DNA of 64,000 nt from Lachnospiraceae bacterium JLR.KK002 (GCA_036941025.1 JAYMNP010000001.1:2316501-2380500), one strand, 5' to 3'; counted from the first letter of the stretch, positions 17,469-26,944 are shown. Numbers and translations are program-made. Notes: generated from the letters alone by a model not told the origin.

Positions 17469-17628
17469 CTCCTTCTTTCACAAACACATCTTTTCCCAGG
17501 CCGCACCAGGGACACACCCAGTCCTCCGGCAAATCTTCAAAAGAAGTACCCGGTGCAATTCCGTTGTCCGGATCTCCCACTTCGGGGTCGTAAACATAGC
17601 CGCATGGCTCACAAAGATATTTATCCAT
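17464..17628 (-). CDS. Rubredoxin (54 residues)
   Basis: A small cytosolic electron carrier with one iron bound by four cysteines: CEPCG (Cys6, Cys9) and CPWCG (Cys39, Cys42). The length, the [14 protein letters not shown] segment and the DLPEDWVCP motif are standard for the family. An AAGGAG site precedes the ATG and a terminator follows directly, so it is a single-gene transcript. It probably serves oxygen or peroxide detoxification. A MITE ends 26 bp upstream of its start, so its promoter may lie in or beyond that element. Confidence 0.95.
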   Translation of the reverse strand: MDKYLCEPCGYVYDPEVGDPDNGIAPGTSFEDLPEDWVCPWCGLGKDVFVKEGA

Positions 17629-17653
17629 ATTTCATTCTCCTTTTTCTGTCAGT

Positions 17654-17939
17654 CAGGCAAGTGCGAAACTATCCAGTTATCAAAATTTCATGTACAATTA
17701 GCACAATTTTTCTTAAATATTTTCTTCATACTAAAGGCCGAAATGCCAGACGCACCGGACATTCCAGCGAGCCTCTGAATACAAAGAATCATGTTCAGCA
17801 GAATCTTCCATGCTTCTTTGAGTCTCGCTTCCATGGTGCTGAAATGCATTTCTCACCTTTTGCATGAGAAAATATTTATATTTAAATTCTTTGAATTGTA
17901 CATGAAACCAGCACAATTACTGAGTTTCGCAAATGCCTG
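17654..17939. mobile_element. 286-bp MITE, copy 1
   Basis: Non-coding element with ~45-bp imperfect terminal inverted repeats that begin CAGGCAAGTGCGAAACT at one end and CAGGCATTTGCGAAACT at the other. It is flanked by an exact 11-bp direct repeat, TTTCTGTCAGT (17643-17653 and 17940-17950). The end sequence matches the ends of the IS at 27528-31050, so it is probably mobilised by that transposase. A copy of the same length is at 24463. Confidence 0.85.
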
Positions 17940-18011
17940 TTTCTGTCAGTATTTCCCATACGGAAAAAAATATACGCTCCGGGTCGTCTGTCTTTCCTCT
18001 TTCTTATTGAC

Positions 18012-18078
18012 AATCTCCATTCAGATATATATAATCATTTTATATAAACTATTTATATAAAATGATTATATGGAGATT
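18012..18078 (+). promoter_or_regulatory. Long palindrome covering the tetR leader and ribosome site
   Basis: Twenty-base perfect arms (18029-18048 and 18052-18071) with a 3-base centre form an AT-rich palindrome. Outside them ATCTCCAT (18013-18020) can pair with ATGGAGAT, which includes the ribosome site of the regulator at 18082. This fits a TetR operator for autoregulation and could also fold in the mRNA to hide the start. Confidence 0.65.
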
Positions 18079-18081
18079 AAT

Positions 18082-18666
18082 ATGCCAAAACAGAGAATCA
18101 CAAAAGAAATGGTTATTAACGCCGGATTTGAAATAGCCAGAAAAGAAGGCATGGAACATGTCATGGTCAAAACCATTGCCGATACCATCGGCTGTTCCGT
18201 GCAGCCAATTTACAGCTACTGTAAAAACATGGACAGTCTGCGGCAGGATGTGGCCGCAAAGACCAGCGACTTTATACAGAAGTATATTGCAGCCCATATT
18301 GATTCAAAAGACCTGTTCCGCAGTACCGGAAAAGCCTTTATTCAGCTGGCCGAGGAAGAACCCCATCTGTTTAAAATATTTGTTCTGCACAGAAGAGAGG
18401 GTATCTCCTCTCTGCAGGATTTATATCAGAAAGAAACCAGTCCGCAGGTTTCCGAATTTATTGCCAGGGAATTGAACATCAGTATCTCTCGGGCAAAACA
18501 ACTTCATTTGCATATGCTGATTTACACCATTGGAATCGGAACCATTTTTTCCATGACGAAGCCGGGTATCCCCCTGGAAGAAATTCACATGCAGCAGGAG
18601 CTGGCCTGCCAGGCATTTATAGCACAGGCATTAAATCAGAAGGAGGAAAATTTTCATGAAAGATAA
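18082..18666 (+). CDS. TetR/AcrR family regulator
   Basis: A 194-residue regulator starting MPKQRITKEMVINAGFEIA; an ATG four codons upstream is less likely because GGAG then lies inside the frame. The helix-turn-helix is TIADTIGCSVQPIYSYC at ~33-50. It overlaps the flavodoxin-like gene by 11 bp and is preceded by a 20-bp palindrome, so it probably controls itself and that partner. The C-terminal domain resembles the TetR C33-type used in many Firmicutes regulators paired with NADPH or flavin reductases. Confidence 0.85.
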   Translation: MPKQRITKEMVINAGFEIARKEGMEHVMVKTIADTIGCSVQPIYSYCKNMDSLRQDVAAKTSDFIQKYIAAHIDSKDLFRSTGKAFIQLAEEEPHLFKIFVLHRREGISSLQDLYQKETSPQVSEFIARELNISISRAKQLHLHMLIYTIGIGTIFSMTKPGIPLEEIHMQQELACQAFIAQALNQKEENFHER

Positions 18667-19198
18667 TATTATGATTATATACAAAAGCAGCACCGGATTT
18701 GCGAAGAAATATGCCAGACTGATTGCTCAGAAAACAGGAGGCCGGCTGGTGGATTATAAAGAGGCAACCCCGGAACTGATGTCCGGCTGTGACGTGATTA
18801 TTTTCGGAAGCCGGGCCCATGCGGGCAGGATTGACGGATATAAAAAAATAAGGGATATGTTTCGCAAAAGCACTGCCCAAAGATTCCTGCTGTTTGTCAC
18901 AGGAGCCATGCCTGCCACTGCTAAAGACACCATAAATGAATTCTGGACTCAGAACCTCACCGGAAAAGAACTGGAAGATATTCCTCATTTTTATATGCCC
19001 GGCGGCCTGTGCTATGAAAGAATGTCCCTGACAGACAGACTGATGATGAAGACCATGGCAAAGATGATGAAAAAGAAGAAAGACAAGACGCCCCAGGAGC
19101 TGGAAATGGAACGGGCCATCTCATCTTCCTATGATATTTCAGATAAAGCATATGCGGAACCGCTGATTGATTTTCTGAATCACAGTCCGGAATCCTGA
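18656..19198 (+). CDS. Flavodoxin-domain protein
   Basis: A 180-residue protein with the FMN phosphate loop IIYKSSTGFAKKYAR at the N-terminus and the IIFGSRAHAGRIDGYK region, as in the flavodoxin_5/HemG-like family. The C-terminal ~55 residues are rich in Lys and Met and lack a clear match. The ATG has a GGAGG site. Expression is coupled to the TetR gene upstream. It probably works as an FMN electron carrier or a protoporphyrinogen oxidase-like enzyme; the substrate is not evident. Confidence 0.8.
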   Translation: MKDNIMIIYKSSTGFAKKYARLIAQKTGGRLVDYKEATPELMSGCDVIIFGSRAHAGRIDGYKKIRDMFRKSTAQRFLLFVTGAMPATAKDTINEFWTQNLTGKELEDIPHFYMPGGLCYERMSLTDRLMMKTMAKMMKKKKDKTPQELEMERAISSSYDISDKAYAEPLIDFLNHSPES

Positions 19199-19268
19199 CA
19201 GACATACCGGACAGAAGCCCGGAATCCCGGCAGAACATACTACAGCAATCCCATCGGGATTTTCCCCT

Positions 19269-20048
19269 CTATCCCAGAGCCACATCCAGTACCATCATGA
19301 GCAGAAACCCAAAAGCAAATCCCAGGGTACCCACGTTGGAATGGGGGCCCTGAGAAGATTCCGGCAGAAGTTCTTCCACCACCACATAAATCATGGCGCC
19401 GGCCGCAAAGGAAAGCAGGTAAGGCAGAAGGGGCACCACAAGGCCTGTCACCAGAAGGGTAACCGCTGCTCCCACAGGCTCCACAATACCGGAAAGGAGT
19501 CCGTAGAGAAATGCTTTCCGGCGGCTTCCGCCTTCCTTTTTCAGAGGAAGGGAAATAATGGCTCCTTCCGGGAAATTCTGAATGGCAATGCCCAGTGACA
19601 ACGCCAGCGCCCCGGTCCGGGAAATGGTCTGCTCCCCGGAAAGGAGCCCTGCAAATACTACTCCTACCGCCATGCCTTCCGGAATATTGTGAAGGGTAAC
19701 AGCCAGTACCAGCATGGTGGTTTTCTTCAGCCTGCTTCTGGGGCCTTCCGGCTGCTCCGGATTCAGATGAAGATGGGGCACCATCCGGTCCATGCCCAGC
19801 AGAAAAGCGATTCCCAGGGCAAATCCCACTGCTGCAGGCAGAAAAGCCAGCTTTCCCATGGAAGAAGAAGCATCCATGGCAGGAATCAGAAGGGACCAGA
19901 CGGACGCCGCCACCATCACCCCGGAGGCAAACCCCGGCAGCGCCCGTTGTACCAGGGGATTCAGTTCATTATTTTTCAGGAAAAACACACTTCCCGCTCC
20001 CAGTGCTGTTCCCAGAAAAGGTATCAGTAAACCAGTGAAAATATACAT
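19269..20048 (-). CDS. ZIP family metal transporter
   Basis: A 259-residue membrane protein with about eight helices. The two metal-binding ZIP motifs are intact: LHNIPEGMAVG (helix 4) and IQNFPEGAIISL (helix 5), with a His-containing variable loop (HLHLNPE) between helices 3 and 4. It imports zinc or another divalent metal. The start at 20048 has AGGAG eight bases upstream; the frame opens 17 codons earlier. It lies downstream of feoB but in a separate unit. Confidence 0.9.
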   Translation of the reverse strand: MYIFTGLLIPFLGTALGAGSVFFLKNNELNPLVQRALPGFASGVMVAASVWSLLIPAMDASSSMGKLAFLPAAVGFALGIAFLLGMDRMVPHLHLNPEQPEGPRSRLKKTTMLVLAVTLHNIPEGMAVGVVFAGLLSGEQTISRTGALALSLGIAIQNFPEGAIISLPLKKEGGSRRKAFLYGLLSGIVEPVGAAVTLLVTGLVVPLLPYLLSFAAGAMIYVVVEELLPESSQGPHSNVGTLGFAFGFLLMMVLDVALG

Positions 20049-20160
20049 CTTTGTTGCTCCTGTCTCTGTAAAAATTTCAGCCTTGCAGATTTCGCACACC
20101 GTACGCTCATCCCGAACCGGCTGTTATGGTTTACCGTCAGTATTCCCTGAAAAACCTTTC

Positions 20161-22350
20161 TTACACTCTTTCTCCTGCCATACCTTTTATTTTCCGGAAA
20201 GATGTTTCTCTTCCAGGACGGAACAGCAGATATATAAATCCTGCAATCAGAACCATGGCCACAACGGTTCCGATGCCAAAGGTTCCCACAGTAATCCAGG
20301 TTCCAATCTGGTAAACGCACAATGCCACTATATAGGCCAAAAGACACTGATAGCCGATGGCAAACCAGAACCATTTTATGTTGTTCATTTCCCGTTTGAT
20401 AGCGCCCATGGCCGCAAAACAGGGAGCACACAGCAGATTAAACACCAGGAAAGAATAAGCTGCAACCCCTGTCATATGACCTGCCAGAGTTCCCCATATT
20501 TCGCTTCCGTCTTCCGCCACTTCTGCAAAACCAAAGAGAATTCCAAAGGTTCCCACCACATTTTCTTTTGCCACCAGTCCGGTAAGGGCAGCCACTGCAG
20601 ATTTCCAGTCGCCCCAGCCAAGGGGAATAAAGAACCATGCAAATACATTTCCGATGGAAGCCAGGATACTGTGGTCGATTTCCATATCATCCAGCATACG
20701 GAACTGTCCGTCCACCCAGCCGAAATAAGTGGTAAACCATACAAAAATCGTCGATAAAAGAATAATTGTCCCTGCTTTTTTGATAAAGGACCAGCCCCGC
20801 TCCCACATGCTTCTTAATACATTTCCAACCGTGGGCATATGATAGGCCGGAAGCTCCATCACAAAAGGAGCCGGTTCCCCTGCAAACATTTTTGTTTTCT
20901 TCAAAATAATCCCGGAACAGATTACCGCTGCAATTCCCACGAAAAACGCACTCCAGGAAACCCACCAGGCATTCCCGAAAAATGCTCCTGCAATCAGCGC
21001 GATAATGGGCAGCTTTGCACCGCAGGGAATAAACGTGGTGGTCATAATGGTCATTTTCCGGTCTCTGTCGTTTTCGATGGTGCGGGAGGCCATAATTCCC
21101 GGCACACCGCAGCCCGTTCCAATCAGCATGGGAATAAAGGATTTCCCGGAAAGACCGAATTTACGGAAAATACGGTCCATGATGAAAGCCACTCTGGCCA
21201 TGTATCCGCAGGCCTCCAGAAATGCCAGGAACAGAAACAGCACCAGCATCTGGGGCACAAATCCCAGCACAGCGCCCACACCTGCCACAATTCCGTCCAC
21301 AATCAGGCCCTGCAGCCAGGCAGCACAGCCAATGGCTTCCAGTCCGCCGGAAAGCAGTTCCGGAATTGCCGCCACATGCAGACTCTCCAGGCCAAACAGA
21401 TTCCATCCTTCGCCGAATACCCCGTCATTTACCCAGTCGGTGGCCCAGCTTCCCACTGTGGTAACGGAAACATAATACACAAGGGCCATCACCGCCGCAA
21501 AAACGGGCAGCGCCAGAATCCTGTTTGTTACAACTTTGTCAATCTTATCGGAAACTGTAATTTTTTCTTTCTGCTGTCTGGTATAACACCCCTTTATAAT
21601 AGAAGAAATATACACATACCGCTCATTGGTAATGATACTCTCCGCATCATCGTCCATTTCCTGTTCCAGAGCTGCTATTTCTGCTGTCACATCAGGCACA
21701 TGTTTCATGCTTTCTCCAATCCTGCTATCCTGCTCCAGCAGTTTAACAGCAAAGAAACGCTTCTGTTCCTCCGGTATTTCATTTCCCAGCTTACCTTCCA
21801 CAGCGTTTAAAATTCCTTCCAGCTCCGGTGAAAATTCATGTACTGCTTTTGCTGCTTTCTGATTCTTCGCCGCATGGAGCGCCTGTTCCGCCGCTGTTTT
21901 CACCCCATCGCCCTTCAGTGCGGAGATTTCCACCACCGGGCAGCCCATGCTCTCACTGAGCTTCCTGATATGTATCTGATCTCCGTTTTTCTGAACTACA
22001 TCCATCATATTCACAGCCAGAACCACAGGGATTCCCAGCTCCATCAACTGAGTGGAAAGATAGAGATTCCTTTCCAGATTGGTTCCGTCCACAATATTCA
22101 AAATCGCATCGGGACGCTCTCCAATCAGATAATTTCTGGCAACCACTTCCTCCAGCGTATAAGGGGACAGGGAATAAATACCTGGTAAATCCATAATGAC
22201 AACGTCTTTATGACCTTTCAGTTTCCCTTCCTTTTTCTCCACCGTTACACCGGGCCAGTTTCCCACAAACTGGCTGGAACCGGTCAGTACATTAAATAAC
22301 GTGGTTTTTCCGCAGTTTGGATTTCCTGCCAATGCTATTTTTACAGACAT
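20161..22350 (-). CDS. feoB: Ferrous iron transporter FeoB
   Basis: A 729-residue protein with an N-terminal GTPase domain (G1 loop GNPNCGKTT at residues 8-16, G3 DLPGIYSLS, G4 NMMD), a helical spacer, and a C-terminal membrane domain with the two Gate motifs (GTGCGVPGIM and APCFAAMGAI). It takes up Fe(II). The length and motif set are normal. It follows two feoA genes; a Fur-like box and strong promoter lie upstream of the first. Confidence 0.95.
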   Translation of the reverse strand: MSVKIALAGNPNCGKTTLFNVLTGSSQFVGNWPGVTVEKKEGKLKGHKDVVIMDLPGIYSLSPYTLEEVVARNYLIGERPDAILNIVDGTNLERNLYLSTQLMELGIPVVLAVNMMDVVQKNGDQIHIRKLSESMGCPVVEISALKGDGVKTAAEQALHAAKNQKAAKAVHEFSPELEGILNAVEGKLGNEIPEEQKRFFAVKLLEQDSRIGESMKHVPDVTAEIAALEQEMDDDAESIITNERYVYISSIIKGCYTRQQKEKITVSDKIDKVVTNRILALPVFAAVMALVYYVSVTTVGSWATDWVNDGVFGEGWNLFGLESLHVAAIPELLSGGLEAIGCAAWLQGLIVDGIVAGVGAVLGFVPQMLVLFLFLAFLEACGYMARVAFIMDRIFRKFGLSGKSFIPMLIGTGCGVPGIMASRTIENDRDRKMTIMTTTFIPCGAKLPIIALIAGAFFGNAWWVSWSAFFVGIAAVICSGIILKKTKMFAGEPAPFVMELPAYHMPTVGNVLRSMWERGWSFIKKAGTIILLSTIFVWFTTYFGWVDGQFRMLDDMEIDHSILASIGNVFAWFFIPLGWGDWKSAVAALTGLVAKENVVGTFGILFGFAEVAEDGSEIWGTLAGHMTGVAAYSFLVFNLLCAPCFAAMGAIKREMNNIKWFWFAIGYQCLLAYIVALCVYQIGTWITVGTFGIGTVVAMVLIAGFIYLLFRPGRETSFRKIKGMAGERV

Positions 22351-22496
22351 TTTCCGACCTCCTGTTTTCCTTTCGGCAATTTTTATATTTTCAGGTAAGT
22401 GTTTTTCAACGCTTACTGAAATTAGCTATTACTAACTATTTGTTAAAAAAAATAATTCTGCCGGTTTTACCTGAGATTTATTCCGGCAAAATCGTC

Positions 22497-22727
22497 TCAC
22501 TCTACTTCTATCATTTCCGCGTCTGCTTTCCGCAGTGACAGTTCATATCCGCGCACTGTCACTTCCAGTGGATCTCCCAGAGGCGCCACCTTCCGGACAA
22601 ATATTTCCACACCCCTGGTAATTCCCATATCCATAATCCGGCGCTTTACAGGGCCTTCTCCATGCAGCTTTGCCACCTTCACTGTGTTGCCGCATGAAAT
22701 CTGTTTTAATGTTTTCATGTTCTCCAT
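22497..22727 (-). CDS. feoA: FeoA domain protein
   Basis: A 76-residue SH3-like protein (KVAKLHGEGPVKRRIMDMGI, PLGDPLEVTVRGYELSLR) that supports FeoB. The start may be either of two Met codons three apart. It is the second of two adjacent feoA genes, 146 bp upstream of feoB. Confidence 0.92.
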   Translation of the reverse strand: MENMKTLKQISCGNTVKVAKLHGEGPVKRRIMDMGITRGVEIFVRKVAPLGDPLEVTVRGYELSLRKADAEMIEVE

Positions 22728-22778
22728 TTCCTTTCTTTCATTTCCCGTATTTTAATTCCCGTATCTCTTATCTGCAGG

Positions 22779-22994
22779 TTAAATCAGTATTTTATTCGCC
22801 ATATCTCTGTTCAGGGCAACTCTTGATTCCTTCACATTTACAATCATGCTGCCGCTGATTTGCGACACAACGGTCACCTGCCCGCCGGTCACAAATCCCA
22901 GATTTTCCAGAAATTTTCTGGTTTCTTCCTTTCCTCCCACTTTCCGGATGGTATTGACTTCTCCTGGTTTTGCCATTGTTAAGGGCATCCTCAT
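22779..22994 (-). CDS. feoA: FeoA domain protein, first copy
   Basis: A 71-residue FeoA-type SH3 protein; the core is TRKFLENLGFVTGGQVTVVSQ and it ends in RVALNRDMANKILI. The ATG at 22994 has AGGA eight bases upstream; a GTG one codon earlier is also possible. It is the first gene of the feo operon and diverges in sequence from the second copy, so the two are not a recent duplication. Confidence 0.9.
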   Translation of the reverse strand: MRMPLTMAKPGEVNTIRKVGGKEETRKFLENLGFVTGGQVTVVSQISGSMIVNVKESRVALNRDMANKILI

Positions 22995-23014
22995 CACTTC
23001 TTTCCTGATATTTT

Positions 23015-23073
23015 GATAATGACTCTCATTTGATTTCTTTTGTTAGTATACACTAACATTTGTTTTATGTCAA
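23015..23073 (-). promoter_or_regulatory. feo promoter with two overlapping metal-regulator sites
   Basis: On the minus strand TTGACA (23068-23073) and TATACT (23045-23050) are 17 bp apart. The -10 box lies inside a palindrome, TGTTAGT-n4-ACTAACA (23041-23058), which resembles DtxR/MntR-type operators. A Fur-box-like GATAATGACTCTCATTTGA follows at 23015-23033, over the transcription start region. Both sites would let iron block transcription. Confidence 0.7.
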
Positions 23074-23168
23074 TAACCCCATGGAAATTTTTATCAGGAT
23101 CCGGAAGGATTCATATATAAAGCAAAACCCGACTCTGTCGTTTACTGTGCTTTATCTGTTTCCTGCCA

Positions 23169-24431
23169 TCAGGATTCCGTTTCAAAATTCATGGTAACTG
23201 ACAGATACCCAATAACGATGATCAGAAAAATACCTGCGCAGAGAAACACCATTTCTGTTGAGATTACAGACACCACCGCACTGATCAGAAATGAAACAAG
23301 GGGAACAGCACTGGCTCCCGCTGCGTTCATAATGGCCGCTGACCGGGCAAGATACTCCTGCTCTACAGATTTCAGAAAAGCAACATTTATGTAGGTGGAT
23401 AACTGAGTTACCAGAAAACCTGCTATAAAAGTGAATACAAACACAGCCACATACCGATACAGCTCATTCGTAATAAATCTGCCGATACCTGTAAGGGCTG
23501 CATAATACACCCCAAAAGACATACCGCCCAGCGCAACCAGAGATTTTCCGGACATTTTCGCAGCTATATAGGGGAACATTACGGATGCACAGAGCATTCC
23601 TGCTGACAATGCAATGCTGAGCACGGAAATCATGGTTTCTCCGGAACCCAGTATTTCTTTTGCCAGAGGCGCCTGCAAACTGTTAAATGGTACAAACATG
23701 GCATTGGCCAGCACTGCCAGTACAATAAAATTCAGCACAATCCGTCTGGTTTTCACATAATCGGCCCCTTCCTTTACCAGACGAAAGCAGCCTGCAACAT
23801 CCACTTTTTTCCTCTCACCGACTCCCTCTCCGGTTTTTATAGCGGCAATCAGGAGTGAAGAACCAAAAAAAGTGGCTGCATCAATTAAAATAGCAGTAAC
23901 AATACCAAATCTGGCTATGATAAATCCCGCCATACCAAGACCGATCAGTTCTACAATATTGGAAGCACTGGCATTCAAAGAAATTCCAAACTCAAAGTAT
24001 TCTTTTTTCAGAATACGCGGAATCACCGCACTGGAAGCCGGCAGGCAAAAAGCCTCCACACTGGAAATAATCAATGTGGTTATAATCAGCATCCAGGGCT
24101 TAAGAATTCCGGCCCAATAAGCCGCCGCTATACAGGTCACACAAATTCCCCGCACAATATTGGTCTGAATCATAATGCTTTTTTTATTTCTGTGTTCCAC
24201 CACTGCTCCCGCAATGGGCTGCAAAAATATGGTGGGCAGTTTATTAACACCAAAAATAATCGCGGACCATGCGGCATTATTTGTAATAGCATAAACCAGC
24301 CAGGTAAATGCTATACTGTCAATGGAATCCCCAAAACGATTAATCAGGTTGGACAAAATCAGTTTGCAGTATTCTTTCTGAGTGAGCACAGAACGGTAAC
24401 CTGTCTTTTTCTCTGATACGGGGCTGCTCAT
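23169..24431 (-). CDS. Major facilitator superfamily exporter
   Basis: A 420-residue MFS protein with 12 predicted helices and the loop EHRNKKSIMI in the 2-3 position, most like the MFS_3 (enterobactin/macrolide exporter) group. The ATG has an AGGAGG site. A MITE lies 31 bp upstream, so its promoter may derive from that element. It sits between the feo operon and an ABC exporter; the substrate is unknown. Confidence 0.85.
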   Translation of the reverse strand: MSSPVSEKKTGYRSVLTQKEYCKLILSNLINRFGDSIDSIAFTWLVYAITNNAAWSAIIFGVNKLPTIFLQPIAGAVVEHRNKKSIMIQTNIVRGICVTCIAAAYWAGILKPWMLIITTLIISSVEAFCLPASSAVIPRILKKEYFEFGISLNASASNIVELIGLGMAGFIIARFGIVTAILIDAATFFGSSLLIAAIKTGEGVGERKKVDVAGCFRLVKEGADYVKTRRIVLNFIVLAVLANAMFVPFNSLQAPLAKEILGSGETMISVLSIALSAGMLCASVMFPYIAAKMSGKSLVALGGMSFGVYYAALTGIGRFITNELYRYVAVFVFTFIAGFLVTQLSTYINVAFLKSVEQEYLARSAAIMNAAGASAVPLVSFLISAVVSVISTEMVFLCAGIFLIIVIGYLSVTMNFETES

Positions 24432-24462
24432 GGTAAATCCTCCTTACAATATTTATCAATAT

Positions 24463-24748
24463 CAGGCAATTGCAAAACTATTAAATTATCAAAATTTCAT
24501 GTACAATTTCTACACTTTCTATGAAATATTTTCATCATACAAAAAGGCCGAAATGCCGGACGCACCGAACATTCCAGCGAGCCTTTGACTACGAAAGAGC
24601 ATGTCAGCAAAGGCTTCCATTCTCTTTTAAGTCTCGCTTCCATGGCGCTAAAATGCATTTCTCACCTTTTGCATGAGAAAATATTTGCATTCAAATTTTT
24701 TGAATTGCACATGAAATTGGTACAATTATTGAGTTTCGCAATTACCTG
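24463..24748. mobile_element. 286-bp MITE, copy 2
   Basis: Same length and structure as the element at 17654, with ends CAGGCAATTGCAAAACT and CAGGTAATTGCGAAACT. The flanking direct repeat is TTTATCAATAT (24452-24462 and 24749-24759), again 11 bp. No open frame. Differences from copy 1 are scattered, so the copies are not very recent. Confidence 0.85.
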
Positions 24749-24812
24749 TTTATCAATATCATTCCATCTTATTTTATCTTTTTCATTTCTTCGGTCAGCT
24801 CAATTTCACAAA

Positions 24813-26420
24813 TCAAATTTTTCCAATACAAAACACCTGGTCGAATTGCTGTTTTCGTTCCTCTGTCAGATGATGGCTGATTAGCAAAAGAGTCAGATTC
24901 CTGTTTTTCAGCAGACATTCTTCCACAACAGCCGCATTCTCCATATCCAGAGCAGAGGTTCCCTCATCCACGAACAGAATTTTTCTGCCATTTATCAGAG
25001 CTCTTGCCAGGGCAATTCTCTGCCGCTGGCCGCCGGACAGGTTTTTCCCGTTCTCTCCCACAGGAGTGTCCAGTCCCTGAGGAAATTTACATATTTCTTC
25101 ATACAGAGCACTTTCCCGGAGTGCACATTCCATTTCTTCCTCAGAATACGTCTTCCAGAGCGTGATATTATTCCGAATGGTGGTATCAAACAGGTATACC
25201 TGCTGTTCAATATAGGCAATTTTTCCTGCAATTTCCTCCGAACTGTAACCTCCCGCTTCTTCTCCGTCAAACAGTACCTGTCCCTCATAATCTCTCAGCT
25301 GCCCCATCAGTATTTTCATAAGTGTTGTCTTTCCGCCTCCGCTGGAGCCTGTCAGCGCATACTTTTTCCCGATATTTATTTTGATATTCAAATTTTCAAA
25401 TACCTGTTTTTCTCCATATTTATAACTGAGCTGACAGGTTTCAATTGCCCTGCTGGCAGAAGGGAACTTTCCTGCGCCCGTTCCTTCTGCTGCATACTCA
25501 GCCCTCTCCTTCTCAAATTTTTCCACATAAGGACGGATGGCCACCATGGAATTTTTATGGCAAAGGGTTTCCGTCATCCCTTCAAACACTTTCGGCAGGA
25601 AACTCCCGATGCCCACAACCGCACCGACCTGCAGCTTTCCCTGTAAAATGAAAAACACGCAGACTGCGAGAATAACAACCTGAAAAAATGCATTCCAGAA
25701 TAAAAGCCATCCATTAGACAGCACCTGTATTTTTGTGTACTGAAATACGCTTTCCGCCCTTTTCTCACTTTCTTCATCCGCCTGTTTCGTAAATTCATCC
25801 AAAATCCGAAAGTTTTTCATAACGCCGAACCCGCTCAGCAGATTTTTCATATTACTGCTGAATATTTCACTGCTTTTGGAAACATAATGAGCTTTCTCTG
25901 TAATTCTGCTTTCAAAATACATGGAAATTCCTGCCAGCGTCAGTGCACCTGCCACCGCTGCCGCAGAAATACTCCAATGGAGGGCCAGCAGGGATGCGGC
26001 AGATACTACAGTCTGGAAACCGGATGTTACCAGAGCGTAAAAGGAATTTCCGCCCAGATAAAGCATCTGTCCCACATCATGAGAATACCAGGAAATATAA
26101 TCTCCGATGGCGTGTTTCTCATATTGCTGGTAACTTTTCTTCGCTAAAATCATGGTCAGATCATGGCGCATATCATTTTCCATTGCCTGCTGGGCTTTTC
26201 CCATAAGAATATTCCCGGCATAATACGTAATTGCTGTCAAAAGCCAGCACAATGCCTGCAACACCAGATAAACCTGCACGTTTTCCTGATTTCCTGCTGT
26301 AAGATTATCCACAATTTTCATCAGGGTAAACGCACACAGCACTGACATCAAAATATTCAGACACTGTATGCTGCAGGCTGCAAAGTTTTCTTTCCATCTG
26401 TTCAGAATATATTTTTTCAT
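24813..26420 (-). CDS. ABC exporter, fused permease and ATPase
   Basis: A 535-residue half-transporter. Residues 1-~300 carry six membrane helices; the ATPase domain has Walker A GSSGGGKTT, the Q-loop YIEQQ, signature LSGGQRQR, Walker B ILFVDEGTSALD and H-loop ISHH, all intact. The start codon overlaps the stop of a degenerate radical SAM gene (ATGA), so it was translationally coupled to it and probably exported a modified peptide. It appears functional itself although its partner is broken. Confidence 0.88.
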   Translation of the reverse strand: MKKYILNRWKENFAACSIQCLNILMSVLCAFTLMKIVDNLTAGNQENVQVYLVLQALCWLLTAITYYAGNILMGKAQQAMENDMRHDLTMILAKKSYQQYEKHAIGDYISWYSHDVGQMLYLGGNSFYALVTSGFQTVVSAASLLALHWSISAAAVAGALTLAGISMYFESRITEKAHYVSKSSEIFSSNMKNLLSGFGVMKNFRILDEFTKQADEESEKRAESVFQYTKIQVLSNGWLLFWNAFFQVVILAVCVFFILQGKLQVGAVVGIGSFLPKVFEGMTETLCHKNSMVAIRPYVEKFEKERAEYAAEGTGAGKFPSASRAIETCQLSYKYGEKQVFENLNIKINIGKKYALTGSSGGGKTTLMKILMGQLRDYEGQVLFDGEEAGGYSSEEIAGKIAYIEQQVYLFDTTIRNNITLWKTYSEEEMECALRESALYEEICKFPQGLDTPVGENGKNLSGGQRQRIALARALINGRKILFVDEGTSALDMENAAVVEECLLKNRNLTLLLISHHLTEERKQQFDQVFCIGKI

Positions 26421-26742
26421 TGCTTCTCTTCCGGACTCCTTTCATGGGGCATAAAACAGCCATCTGATGGCATTTTGTCTACAACCATCAGTTTGGGACA
26501 TGCCTTATGAAGACAGCTTATCAGATAATCACAGTTTCCACAATTATCTATTGTAGTAAACCTGATATTTCTTTTAAATTTTCAACCTAAAGTAATCTGA
26601 TAAGAATTGATACCCAGAACATATAATTTTTTAAACAATTCCCGATTCAGTAAGTATCCGTTCGTGGTAATTCCGGAGAAAAATGCTTCATATGATTTAA
26701 CGTTGTGTCAGACATTTCTATGCTTTTTCCAATTTTATACAT
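26417..26742 (-). pseudogene. Remnant of a radical SAM/SPASM peptide maturase
   Basis: Three pieces of one protein can be read in shifted frames. A start at 26742 behind AAGGAG gives MYKIGKSIEMSDTTLNHMK; a second piece reads GITTNGYLLNRELFKKLY and NSYQITLG, typical of the mid-part of radical SAM maturases; the end reads CGNCDYLISCLHKACP, a SPASM cysteine cluster, and stops at 26417. About 1 kb of the normal gene, including the CX3CX2C site, is gone. Its stop overlaps the ABC exporter start. Confidence 0.75.
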
Positions 26743-26944
26743 ATTTACTCCTTCCGCATAATATAAGAGAACGAAAATATATCTTTCATACCCCGTTCCC
26801 TTACCTTATAAGCTCATTACAATATAATGACGTTTACACGTTATGCCTGTCTGTTATCAGGCATACTTAATATGTACTGCTTTTCCCTTTTCATTGATTT
26901 TCGAAACTCACTTTTCATTCCAAAGCTATTATATTTCTGTTGTG

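Noticed and set aside
26800..26920. 25-codon frame on the minus strand upstream of the radical SAM remnant as a RiPP precursor
   Set aside because: It has no usable ribosome site and ends in a hairpin; composition is not precursor-like. It stays a weak possibility only.
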